Shown: piece after piece, positions 1 to 10,750 of the stretch
Position numbering within the stretch: the stretch's first letter is position 1
Layout of the letters: each line of letters begins with the position of its first letter
Assembly (NCBI GenBank): GCA_026929865.2
Contig: CM049409.1
Location: 15,839,452-15,903,451, forward strand
DNA: 64,000 nucleotides
Direction: 5' to 3'
Source of the DNA: Hyperoplus lanceolatus
Taxonomy: Eukaryota > Chordata > Actinopteri > Uranoscopiformes > Ammodytidae
Translations under genes and position numbers: made by a program
Notes under the pieces: generated by a model
Told to the model about the DNA's origin: nothing
The model's input: only the letters and a program-made list of their open reading frames with translations
Database searches by the model: none

Positions 1-246
1 TTTGAATGTTAATTATTGAATATGAATTGTATGTCGTATTTGATCAGAGTTACTTTCAAGTGTTTAGAAAAATGTTTTGCATAATTGAACAAACCCCATG
101 ATTCTGTTACTAGTCCGACATTAGTTTTGTAATATTTGGTTTTCAAGCTAGCGGTCATGATTCTAACTGTTACAATTTGTGTTGTTATGGTAGTTTCAGA
201 GTGTAAAAAGTAAGTGGTTCAGTTTACCCCCTTGATTTTTCTGCTC

Positions 247-284
247 TGTCTCAGTTTACCCCACAGCTGGGGTAAAGTGAGACA
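247..284. repeat. Near-perfect 17-bp hairpin
   Basis: The arms at 247-263 and 268-284 are inverted copies with one mismatch around a 4-base loop. Each arm contains TTTACCCCA or its complement. Another copy of the motif, TTCAGTTTACCCC, lies just upstream at about 218-231. The arrangement resembles two transposon ends meeting back to back, but no element body can be traced from it. Confidence 0.6.
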
Positions 285-1586
285 CATGACAACTTTTTTT
301 TTTAAAACAATCATATTTTCACTGCCCTTTGTCTTGAAAAAATTCTGCTAATGCCCATTTCTAGGAAACATCCTGAATTAATTGTAAATGTGTAAATGTG
401 AGTGACACACGGACACTGCCGTCAAGTTTGGGTTCATATTATCCTCCTTAACAGCACACAGCTGGGTGAGTTTCACTATGTAAAATGCTAAGTACAACCA
501 ACTAAAGCTAAACAGATGCAAAATACACATATTTGCAGAATAAATTGGAAGCCCAATGTCCTCACTCCACACGCCCACCTCGTCTTGCAGACTACCAGGC
601 AATCTCAACGCTGATTGGCTATCGCGGCGATGCCGAAAATATATAATTATATTTTCATCTTCTGCTTTCGCCGCGCCGCAAATGGTCGCGTCTTCGATTC
701 ACGCGCATTCGATTAGGCGCGGCCACGCCCGCTGCTGGGCGGCAATTCTTGGGTGGACGCGCGGCCACACGCTATAATATTGGCTTTGTGTGTTATCGCA
801 CCTTTAGTCCACATAACTACAAGAAAAAGTCATAATGGCCGGAGCCAGACCTGGAATAATTTTTCTTTTAATTTTTTTTTTTTGACATACACTGACATGT
901 ACTTCTTCAACAGCCTACTACACAGTAACAGTATTTACACTATTAACCCAATAGTTGAACTAGGTATTTATAGTCTTGATTTTGCAGACATGTATCTTTC
1001 TATTGCCTTCAAGCGTGTACTCACCTGTTAATCTCCTACAACGATAGCTACGGCTGTACAAACTTAAATGCTCACTGCACTAATGTTCCCCTAATGTTAT
1101 TTTTTTTATTATCAAGTTAAGGAGCTCAGGTCTTCCAAAAACATTAGGTTCACCGGGTGGATACAATAACACCTGATAGAAACCAGGCTGCAGGAGGAAC
1201 ACACAAAATTATTCAAACACATTGACATTAAGTAAGAATATGGGCCCTTGATTGTTAAATCAGTGTGATATCCATTACATTTTTATTTTGTTAAGTCTAA
1301 GGAAAATAACCTTGAATTGCCGTTTAGTATGCAATGTACTAAACAAACTGCTTTACCCTAACAGGGGCCACAGATTGAATTGATATACAATGATTATATT
1401 AGAGTGAAATTAAGATTGACTGGACTGGGTTGATGGGTGAAACAGAGTAAGAGGGAAATGTATTGAGGCCTAATGTAGAGAGGGAGGAAGGAAAAATACA
1501 GGCAAGACGAGACGGACAGAAACAGAGGAGTTGCTCCCTCTCTGGTTGAGTAGCTTCTCAATTTCAATTTTACCCTATGTTTGTAT

Positions 1587-1686
1587 AGTGTGTGTGTGTG
1601 TGTGTTCGGTGTGTGTGGAAGAAGGGGCACAGTAAGGGTATAAGGATGGAGGGAGACGAGAAGAAGGGAATGGAGACGACTTGAGG
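1587..1686. repeat. Dispersed duplication, copy A (about 100 bp)
   Basis: This segment starts in a short GT run, continues through TTCGGTGTGTGTGGAAGAAG and ends at GACGACTTGAGG. It is repeated almost identically at 3111-3209, with about two substitutions, in the same orientation 1.5 kb away. Confidence 0.8.
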
Positions 1687-2366
1687 GGAAAAAGGGGTGA
1701 GGATGCCAGGAAGACAGGAAGAGATGAAACTGAGAAAATGAGTAGGAGCAGACAGGAGAAGAGTGAGGGAGCCTTGTTTTCACTGATAAGCACACATCAA
1801 AGCTGTCTTGGCTGTCAAGATCAAAGACTTTACTTCACGGCGGAGTTGACCTTTTGGAGGTATCGTATGTCCAGTTGGGCCACAGGGAATCAGCAATCAG
1901 TGATAAGGGGATGAGCTAAACCAAGTCGGGTGTAACGCGGAGTTCTTTCGGACAGCATACAGGCAGATGGGTCAAGAGCTAAGAAATGATGTTGATACAG
2001 TATGACAAGTTTCTTTTATCTTTGGGTTTTCTCCTGACCCCCCCTCATTTTCTGGTGTCTAAGGAAACAAAACCATTGCAGAAAAGTCCCAAGAGGAAAC
2101 CACTCAAACATGTTTTTTTTTTGTATTGTTGTTACATTTCATACTTGCCAGGTTCTCTCCAGGTGTGAAAATCATGTCTCCTCCTATGTAGTATGCCCCC
2201 CCACACACACACACACACACAAACACACGCACACTTATGTTGACATATGGTTTACATCTAAAGGCTTTACCACAAAACAAACATAGGTCCAACAGACATG
2301 TGCGTTTGGAATTTGTATGGGATTTTGCTACATTTTTGTGATCATAAGGAATAAAAAAAAAAACTA

Positions 2367-2774
2367 CCCTGCATTCCAAATCGCATACTTTCTATTATTT
2401 AGTATGGTAGAAAAAATATTTAGGATGTTCCGATTCTTCTGGCAAGATTTAGGATGGTTAGAAAGACTCAGATGTCTACTACATCCGGCCGAGATTTTTA
2501 TTGTTGAAATAAAGCATCCTATTTGGGCGATTCTGACCCATATCCAGTGCGTACCTGAAGTGACGTCACATCAACGGAGCCTCCATATGAAAACAAACGG
2601 GGATGCGACGGATATAAAAGCAAGAGGCAAGATCAAGGCGCAATGTTATGATGAAATAAATAAGTAAAAGTATGTCTCAATTGTAGCATACTGCATCCTA
2701 ACTAGATTATTTTTATCGTCAGATGTAGTATGTAGAATAGAAAAAAGGAAGAGTATGCGATTTGGAACGCAGGG
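2367..2774. mobile_element. MITE, about 408 bp, with 20+ bp inverted ends
   Basis: The left end CCCTGCATTCCAAATCGCAT and the complement of the right end, CCCTGCGTTCCAAATCGCAT, differ at a single base. Inner copies of a GTATG/CATAC-type motif lie near both ends. There is no transposase, so this is a non-autonomous element. No clean target duplication is visible at the boundaries read here, so the superfamily is left open. Confidence 0.8.
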
Positions 2775-3110
2775 TGAGTGTTTTTTTTCCCCTCGTATAA
2801 TTACACTTTCAATTCTGTTCATGACATTAGCAAGTTCACACTTTTAACTAATGACTATAAGTGGTTGTTTAAGATCAAGTTTTTGTAATTGGCCCTTGAT
2901 TCATTTGTCAAGTTGGGTACTGCTGCTGATGCTGACAATCAATCAGTGATGGGAAGTCGATCAATCAACCGATGTCTGTGGGCAGCAGTCTCATTCTCCA
3001 ATACCCATTAATTATTTGACATTATAACACAATACATGAGATTGATTTTATTGATTAGTGCCTTTGATCAGAATCTTGACTGACTATTTTAAAAAGTACA
3101 TTTTCAAGAA

Positions 3111-3236
3111 GTGTGTGTGTGTGTGTGTTCGGTGTGTGTGGAAGAAGGGGCACAGTAAGGGTATAAGGATGGAGAGAGATGAGAAGAAGGGAATGGAGAC
3201 GACTTGAGGTGTGTGTGTGTGTGTGTGTGTGTGTGT
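3111..3236. repeat. Dispersed duplication, copy B, plus GT microsatellite
   Basis: Positions 3111-3209 repeat the block at 1587-1686. Immediately after the shared GACTTGAGG the sequence runs into a second GT tract (3210-3236), followed again by TTCGGTGTGTGTG. The head motif of the duplicated unit therefore occurs twice here, which suggests slippage or a partial third copy. Confidence 0.8.
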
Positions 3237-4163
3237 TCGGTGTGTGTGCTGTATGTGAGCGACACAGAGCTGGAGAGGATATGAAAAGGGCTTCAAATTA
3301 CATTACATTACAACATCTATGTAATGCTTTGGAAATGTTGTCAGAGGGTCAGATAATGATAAGCAAACACACATCTGTGCCCCTCTGAAGCTTGTTGATA
3401 TGAGGATTTAACCACAAAAGACATGATACTGATAGACCAGTTAAAAGAGCTGTCCTCTTGCTCAAATAAGCCGCTTTCACACCATGCAAGATTTATTACA
3501 ATTCCAAAAATAAACCAAACTAGAAATGGAGCTGAGATGGTGTTATTGGAAGTGATAGAGGTCAGAGGGAGAGATAGACACAAGGCCGAAAGACTTTGGA
3601 GGATTAGAAGAAATAAACAGCAGTATTTCCCCCATGTTTTATGAGGGAAAGGACAACCAGGCAAGAAAATCACTCATCCTAAAAGTATGGGTCTTATCTT
3701 CATGGCAACTATTGAGAAACTTGCTTTGGTTCAAGTTCAAGTGGCATCTATCAAAAGCAGCTCCAAATGGTTTACATTTTCAATACAGCTATAGAGGGTG
3801 TTTTTTGTGTCAGGGCTAATGGTCCAGTCCAAAGACTTTCAGGTGGCAATAACAAGTCAGGAACCATAATCATTTGTTAACTGAAATTATTTAAAGGGGA
3901 CATAATATGCAAAATCTCGGTTTTAAAGGTGTATTTCCAAGGTCTACTAGAAAAGGTTTTCTTGGTTTATTGTTCAAAAAACCCAATCGTTTTCTACCAT
4001 TTCCCATTTCTTCATCGCCTTTTCCAGCCTCTTCTGCCCTCTATCTCAAAAGGTAGATTTTGACAGCTTACCCCCCTTCGCAAGAATACTAGTCTGCTCT
4101 GACTGGTCAGATCTACATGGGCGTGCATGCACCGCCCTGCTCATTTACTCTATACCTACCTAC

Positions 4164-4543
4164 ATGGGCATGGCACACGCCCAGCTGTCAGTTTTGTTTA
4201 CTTTTGGCCAATGCAGCATGGAGACCAATGTAAACATGTTTAGCTTCATTTCTACCACAAATATCGGCACACTAACCAGTTCTAAACTAAAAGATGTACA
4301 ACTGAACCTGTTCAGACAGGAGTCTGAGCTGAAAACTGTGAAAATGGCATCAAGATTTCTGATTTCCCTGACATTATCCTCAGGTAAATACTGTTTAATT
4401 ATGTCACAGTCAATAACATAATTTGAGCTAAGTAGTTATGCAAAAACTCTCTAAACTGGTAACATACACCCTGTTTTACGTTTGTCTTTACAGGTCTGTG
4501 GAATGATCTACAGCCCAGTGGAGTGAAAAAGCTTTGGTTGTGA
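4164..4543 (+). CDS. Two-exon reading frame inside the TTAA element
   Basis: Exon 1 (4164-4383) ends at TCCTCAG followed by the donor GTAAAT. Exon 2 (4494-4543) follows the acceptor TTTACAG. The join keeps phase, one base being carried over, and adds GLWNDLQPSGVKKLWL before a TGA. An AATAAA poly(A) signal lies about 215 bp downstream at 4757. The alternative start METNVNMF at 4218 is equally plausible. The product, about 89 residues, is rich in Ser, Thr, Leu and Lys, has no motif I recognise, and could be the C-terminal part of a longer spliced protein. It lies tail to tail with the minus-strand frame. What supports it is the matching splice phase and the poly(A) signal, not homology. Confidence 0.4.
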
Positions 4544-4756
4544 ACCGATACTGAGTTGACATGTAAAAATGTACAGTAACCATAATGGAAAAGAATGTAT
4601 CCTGAATCATGTCAAGATTCACTGGAAAGGCATTATCTTTTGTAAAATGTATGGTCGAAATAATCATGCTTTAGGTTTGTCAGAGCTGCAAATTATCTGA
4701 CAACATTTCAATATCTAGTAGATAATGTATCATTTGCATTGTGATCACTCATTCAT

Positions 4757-4762
4757 AATAAA
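4757..4762 (+). other. Poly(A) signal AATAAA
   Basis: A canonical hexamer downstream of the plus-strand spliced frame, with a TG-rich tract (ATTGTGTTGC) about 20 bp further on, as expected for a cleavage site. Confidence 0.45.
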
Positions 4763-4925
4763 GTTTTACCGTTAAAAAATGTATTGTGTTGCTTACTGTC
4801 ACTGTTTGCTACCTGTAGTAAAGGATTACTTGAAACTCACATTTTCATCTCGCTGAAGATTTTCTCTGATAAAACAGTATCATTACATTTTAAAAAGACC
4901 AAAAACATCCTTAAAAATAAAGCAG

Positions 4926-4931
4926 TTTATT
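4926..4931 (-). other. Poly(A) signal AATAAA on the minus strand
   Basis: TTTATT on the plus strand reads AATAAA on the minus strand, about 60 bp past the minus-strand stop codon at 4992. It faces the plus-strand signal at 4757, so the two frames converge on about 160 bp. Confidence 0.45.
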
Positions 4932-4991
4932 CATAGCCAGTGGAATGAAAATATGAAGTGTACATATCAAACAGAAGCAAAGCCATAACTT

Positions 4992-5984
4992 TTATGTAAC
5001 TGTCCAGTTGTTGTTGGGCCCTGAAGAAGACCACCTGTCCCCCCCAGTGAACACATCCTCCTCTGAAGGAACGGATAGTGTGACGGTCTTGGTGGCTCTG
5101 TCCGGCTCCATCAGGTCACTCAGACACCTGTAAAACATGGCACATTCAATGTTACATCATGTAGCCTAGCTGACATGTATAGGCCTACATCATACATCTG
5201 TTATGGCAAAGCTACAACAAATTCAGTACAGCCCTGGCTCGATAAGCAACAAGTTCTGAGTGATACTGTGTGCTTTTTGAAATATAATGGACAGGAAACA
5301 AACACCAGCAGAGACAACTTACAGTATTCCTGTATATGTGTACATTACACTGGAGATCATGTAATAGGCCTACTGCTGCTTGTACTACAGGTTTATTTTG
5401 CTTAAAAAAAACGGCACTTTGTCACGCATTCTCCCGCACAAACGTAGTCTTTGTCCCACATCTGGTGAATTGGGATCTGGTCACCCTAACTACACACTGT
5501 CCGCAGACTTATTGCGGTGTGTACTTGAGCTATACAATCAGACAGCTAGCAGGTAGCAGGATGAAGCTATTAAAAAAATACTCTTCAGTTTCCAACACAC
5601 CCTACAGTTTCACCGTCTGTTTTTCACTCAGGGGCTGTCACGGCAGGACTAACGTGAGCTCACAAAAGAGCCAAATAACAGTCACAGCAAAAGACCCACA
5701 GCTCTAACCGTTAGCATAAAGCTAACGGTAAAGCTAGCGGGCGCTAATGCTAACGACTAAACCCCGCATTCTCTCATTTCAGTCGGTGTTGGTTATTATA
5801 GGAGGGATAAAATAAAGCACATTACAGACATTGAACTAACAAACGGACATAATTATTTTTAAAATAGGACTACTTACATTTCGGACGGATGGTGTCTCTC
5901 AGTCTTCCTGGCACAGTCTCCTCCACACTCCAGTAAAAAGGCTTTGATCACACTAACAGATTGCAAACCTTTGCTGGAGATAGC
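4992..5984 (-). CDS. Two-exon minus-strand reading frame (C-terminal part) inside the TTAA element
   Basis: An exon at 5984-5878 is bounded by the acceptor TTTTAATAG and a perfect donor GTAAGT. The next exon, 5127-4992, follows the acceptor TTTTACAG. The interrupted codon AT|G rejoins in frame, giving about 80 residues that end at TAA (4994-4992). The sequence has a Cys-Gly-Gly-Asp-Cys segment followed by KTERHHPSE in the first exon, and an acidic/Ser-rich tail in the second. The phase match across a 750-bp intron and the poly(A) signal 60 bp on make chance unlikely. The 5' end was not found; candidate upstream exons would lie between 5990 and 6380. I do not recognise the family, and a transposase C-terminus or a captured host gene are both possible. 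Confidence 0.5.
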
Positions 5985-7611
5985 CTATTAAAAAATGAAG
6001 TAAATCCATTCAGCCCTAGTGTGCTTCGAGGCTGGGGTGTGATGGTAGCTTGAGGTTGAGCTCACACTGCAGCTTGCTTCTCCTCTGTTGTTGCATGAGC
6101 GAGTGGAGGCTCAGCCAGGTGTGTGTGGTTACCAACGGGGCGTCTTGATTTGCCAATCAACTGCCGAGTTTCTGGTGAGCTTTCCCGTTGGAGTATTTAT
6201 GATAATGAAAACCGACCGATTTTGTCATCAGTCGGTGTTTTTTGGAAGAAACCTTCAAATCCCCCCTTTTTACGAAATAAATGTCCCAGAAGAAACTGAC
6301 ATATTTGTCTTTTTGAAGCTTGTGTGTGCTGGTAGGGACGCCAATAACCTAAACAGTGTGCCCAAACACCGGCAATGTTTGGTTTTTCATAGTATGTCCC
6401 CTTTAATCCCCGATTGCGATATAAACACTCCATATGATTGTTCAATGTATGGAAAATGTGATTATAGATTATACCATATGTATTCTAAATACAAAGGTTA
6501 TGGAGATAGCTGTGCACAAGTTTTTGAAGTCAAAACTTCTTATAAAAGATATTTCCCCCCAGTGCTTTTGAATACATGTTGCAACATGTTACAGACAACA
6601 TTCCCTTTTATCACTTGTATTACTAATAGTGAACACTTGACGTAGAACTTCAGTTAAAAATGTAGTAAAATTTAAAAAAAAAAAGGTTAAATAATGGCCA
6701 TCAACAAAAAGAGAACATATTGTTAATTGACCGATTTGATTAGTTTAACTTGTTTGTAGAAATAAGTAAATCAAACTCAACTTGTGACAAATTCTAACCG
6801 GCAACTTGATTTACTTGGAAGAAGAAGTCCACCTATACTGACTTATTGAGTGTGCTGTTCATAGTGTGAAATTAATTCTACAGACTTTGTTTGTTCTTTA
6901 AAGTGAACAGTATGATGTTATGGTGGTGTAACAGTTCTACCTTTTAAGGGCAGCTGGTTACATTTGTTTTGGTTAAAGATTGCTCATACTCCTTCAGGCC
7001 TTACCAATCAAAAGAAGACAACTATGAACACACAAACTGACAGATGTGAATTGGCCTCAGAAAACAGATGAGGGTTTAAGTTAACAATGTGAAAAAACTG
7101 CTTAAAAAATATCATGAAAAAATAATGAAAAGCATAAAACAATATGGCCCCCACAGAAGGAACAGGATTGTGAATGATCAAGGAATGTGGAGTAACAGCC
7201 ACTGAATAGGAATGGTAATTGCCTCAGGAGCACGTACAATATTAATCTTATAATAATATGACTGTACAATGACTGGTCTCTAGACAATAACAGTATGGTG
7301 GGTGAATCATTGTTTTAAAATGAAAGGAGTTTTAGTGGAGCTTAATCTCTCAGTCAGGGGTTTATTTAGCCTATTCTGCTGCCTGCAGGTCTAGTGTAGG
7401 TCAGCTGTTCAGAGAGGCAGTCAGAGCACTGGTGGGAATCAAGTGTTTTCCTTGAAGGATCTTCCAGTAGTCTGACAAGATTGCAGTAGTATCTCCCTAT
7501 TGGCTGTAGGTCCCTGCATCTTCAAATCTTGTTAAAACTGATTTGAAGCTGGAAATATGTGTAAAAGTATGCAACTATGTAGTAAAATAGTGAGCCAAAG
7601 GGAATGACAAT

Positions 7612-7749
<138 letters not shown>

Positions 7750-7894
7750 AAGAGACAGACATGGCCAAATGTTATGTGTATGAGTTAACCAGCCAATTTA
7801 AAGAGAGGGCACGAAGGGGCCACATCCATAAATGAGCGAAATGGAGAGGGATAAACAATGAATATAAGACAACATGGCTGTCTTTATGCGGGAG

Positions 7895-7896
<2 letters not shown>

Positions 7897-7964
<68 letters not shown>
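7897..7964. repeat. (GT)n microsatellite, 68 bp
   Basis: Uninterrupted TG dinucleotides. It lies 157 bp after the previous array, so the two may have once been one locus. Confidence 0.98.
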
Positions 7965-7965
<1 letters not shown>

Positions 7966-8334
7966 CTTATGCTGCTTTCAGAATGATATGTGACAGTCGG
8001 TGTGTAAATGGCAAAATGAGGACCATAAACAACTAAATGTGGCTCAGTGTGTGTGTGCGACTTGTTTGTGTGTATATGTGTGTGTGTGTAACTCATCAAT
8101 TCAAGGTAGTGAAAGTCTGTTTATTCATGCAGTGACCCACATATGCTCCCCAGAAAGTCCTCATCAAAAGCCTCATTGTCCCCATTCTCTCTCTCTCCCT
8201 TCACCTCTTTCTCCCTGTCTCCCTGCCCTCCTTCCCCCCTTCATTTTGTCTTTCCTTCCTTTCCCTCGCTCAATCACTCTCTCCGTCTCTCCTGGGGTCT
8301 CTTTATAAGCCGGTCTTGACAGTCTCAGACAGTG

Positions 8335-8351
8335 CCCCCCCCCCCCCCCCC
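8335..8351. repeat. Poly(C) run
   Basis: Seventeen consecutive C after AGTG, at the end of a pyrimidine-rich stretch. It is prone to length error in assembly. Confidence 0.95.
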
Positions 8352-8551
8352 TCCCCTGCTTTCTTGACTTCCTGAACCCCATGGTAAAATGAAACCCTTG
8401 TGCCAACACATGCACAGCAGCAGCGGCAGTAAAGTGAGAAGTTGACGTCTGCGGTCATTCAGCGTAGGAACCCTACTCCATCTTCATCAACCTTCTCAGA
8501 ACTGAGAGGTTCTCCTGCAACCTTAGATCAGAGAGTGTTTGGGATTTTTCT

Positions 8552-8565
8552 GGGGGGGGGGGGGG
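8552..8565. repeat. Poly(G) run
   Basis: Fourteen consecutive G, 200 bp from the poly(C) run and complementary to it. Confidence 0.95.
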
Positions 8566-9410
8566 TTCGGCTTACAAACTAACTATCTTGTTGACTGACC
8601 TTGGCTCAAACCATACAGCAATCTTCTTTCGGATTTTGCAATGACAACACATCTCGGGGCTTGAGCATATGTGCTTAATGATATAGGTTAATTCATACAC
8701 AAGGAACATTAGAGTTTAAAATGTATTTTACAGGTAACCTTGTGATATTCAAAATATCTGTAGGGGAAAAAGGAAGTAATGTTATTCTCATGGCTTCAAA
8801 TACCTATAGGATCCTTTATTAAATTGTGTACGCAAGACAAATGACTTTCTGACTTTCCATTTATTAGGTCTCAAATTACCAACATGGAAATAACACATAT
8901 TATAAAAGTGTGGAGACGTATGATGCATATAAGCAATAGTTTACTTAATTTTTGACTTTATTATTTGTGCTTCCTTCATGGGTGTTTAATTCCCATCTTA
9001 TTATTATTTCTTATATTGCCATAGGGATAGCTTTATGTACCGGCAGTATTTACAGCAGTAGACAATATGAAACACCACACTAACTTTTCAGACAAATATT
9101 TCATCCAAGTGGATCGGTAAGACTAGTCTAAAACTTAATACAAGTTTAGATCAAATATCACTATTGTTTATACACATTATGCGCCAATAAATTTAGTTTA
9201 AACAATGGTTTAAACTACAATTGACTCTTAACATTAAATAAATATAGTCCACTTTTAGACTTGATATGATGAATTATTGCTCTAAAAAACACCCAAACTA
9301 AACATTTACAATGTTTGTCATTTCGTCACCCTCTTAAAATAATGGCCTAAGTCACTTTTTTGCCAAAATGATTTTTTTGCCTAAATCAGCTTCTTCTGAT
9401 GCTGGCCACC

Positions 9411-10589
9411 AGAGCGGCCAAGTCTCACGCTTTGGCCGTGAGACACACGCATATCAACCAGTTCACACGCTCACATGCCACACCTCCAATTTCTCACGCA
9501 GAGAAATGAATCCCCGTAATATATATATATTTGTTGGTACTTTTACTTTGAAAGTCTTATTTTGAAAAGCTAAACGGAGTTCCGTGATATCCTCTTTCTG
9601 CCATGCTTTCTGCACGCGCGGTTTCTTTATAGGTCCATGGCATGGACAATATCCATGGCCTTGTGCAGCCCGTAGTTGCAGCAGCCACTTGGCAAACCAC
9701 CACGGCCACGCCCCCCTGCGTTACACTACAAAACTAATAAAAGACCGCCGCCTCCCAGTCCCGCCCTTTGTTCAAATTATATGGAAAATTAATGACAACA
9801 AGGACGCCGGTATTAAATGAACAAAGAGGTAAGAACACCTTAATTCAAATCAGTCACTTCACTTGATATATTCAAGCTTGTTTTGCATTATGTTATTGGG
9901 CTGGTTGACACACCAAGACATTTTTGTTCTAAAATGTTGTCAACATTAATTGAATGAATGTATTGAGTAACTAAGCTTAGAGGTTACTGTGGGAAAAATA
10001 TGTTCTGAGAAGACATCAATTGTCATAGATTTAATATAATAATGGTGAATTGAAATTGGATAACCCATACAATGTTGAATACATATAGAATAATTACCTT
10101 TATTACAGTTTAACCAAATGTTTTAACAATAGGCTACAGGAGATATTTGAAAGCACTACACATGCATTGTAGGCTATTCAATTAAATGTCTGTCAGCGAA
10201 ACCGTGAATGTTCTCTTTTACTTTACATAAAAATTAATGCAGAAAAGGCACACATTGCTTCATAAAAATTCACCAGAATGCAGGAAATTAAGTGTTTAAT
10301 GCTCAACATTTTCTGGGGGGGAACCCCAGACCCCCACTTACAATATGTCCACACCCAATGTTTAATTAAAACCTGTCCTACGACTTTGCAATTCATGAAT
10401 TTGTTTATTTTAATAAGATTTTTGATGTTTTATCACATTTTCCAATTGTCTTTTATTTCTGATTTATTATGAACAATATGTAAACTTGCAGGACACTAGC
10501 AAAAATTATTGGGTGGGAAAGAGGACACGGTTTTGGGTCCCTCGGCCAAAAAATCTCACTCCAAACTTTTGGTGAAACCTGGCAGCCCT
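9411..10589. mobile_element. Nested 1.18 kb element with 10-bp target duplication
   Basis: GCTGGCCACC occurs exactly at 9401-9410 and again at 10590-10599, on either side of the insert. The insert's ends are imperfect inverted repeats: AGAGCGGCCAAGTCTCAC on the left against AGGGCTGCCAGGTTTCAC read inward from the right. Removing the insert and one duplication gives a continuous host sequence within the larger transposon. No transposase is visible. A 9-11 bp duplication is typical of Mutator-like elements, so a non-autonomous Mutator-like element is the best guess; hAT (8 bp) is less likely. Confidence 0.75.
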
Positions 10590-10750
10590 GCTGGCCACCT
10601 CTGGTAAAAATCTCAGCATCCTCAGTTGAACAGATCATGTGATATCACCCATTTAGTGTAATGGCCTATGTCAAGAGTGTGAATTAGGCCATTTTATTTA
10701 GCCTAAGTCACTAGACAGAGTGATTTAGGCAATTTTATAAGCGTTTCAAA

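Larger units (their letters stand above)
1..2366. other. Gene-free flank with short simple repeats
   Basis: No reading frame here looks like a known protein and none has codon structure beyond chance. The stretch holds a short hairpin (247-284), a CpG-rich patch at about 610-775 that stands out from the AT-rich surroundings, a purine-rich block at 1440-1790 and a short CA run near 2203-2232. The CpG-rich patch could be transposon-derived or a weak regulatory island; the sequence does not decide. Confidence 0.5.
3895..6402. mobile_element. TTAA-flanked DNA transposon, Kolobok-like, 2.5 kb
   Basis: TTAA at 3891-3894 and 6403-6406 flanks inverted ends AGGGGACATAATATG and AGGGGACATACTATG. A TTAA target duplication is known for Kolobok and piggyBac; the 5'-AGGG start fits Kolobok better than the CCYT start of piggyBac. 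No recognisable THAP or DDE transposase is seen. Instead the interior carries two convergent spliced reading frames with facing poly(A) signals (separate entries). The element is well preserved, as the terminal match and intact splice sites show. It could be a non-autonomous derivative, or the frames could be exons of a transposon protein I do not recognise. Confidence 0.85.

Noticed and set aside
1394-1795. 133-codon minus-strand frame rich in Ser, Leu and His
   Set aside because: Produced by the purine-rich and GT-rich strand composition; no codon bias or domain.
6088-6645. 185-codon plus-strand open frame
   Set aside because: It crosses the right end of the TTAA element and its target duplication, and has no recognisable domain; it is a chance frame.
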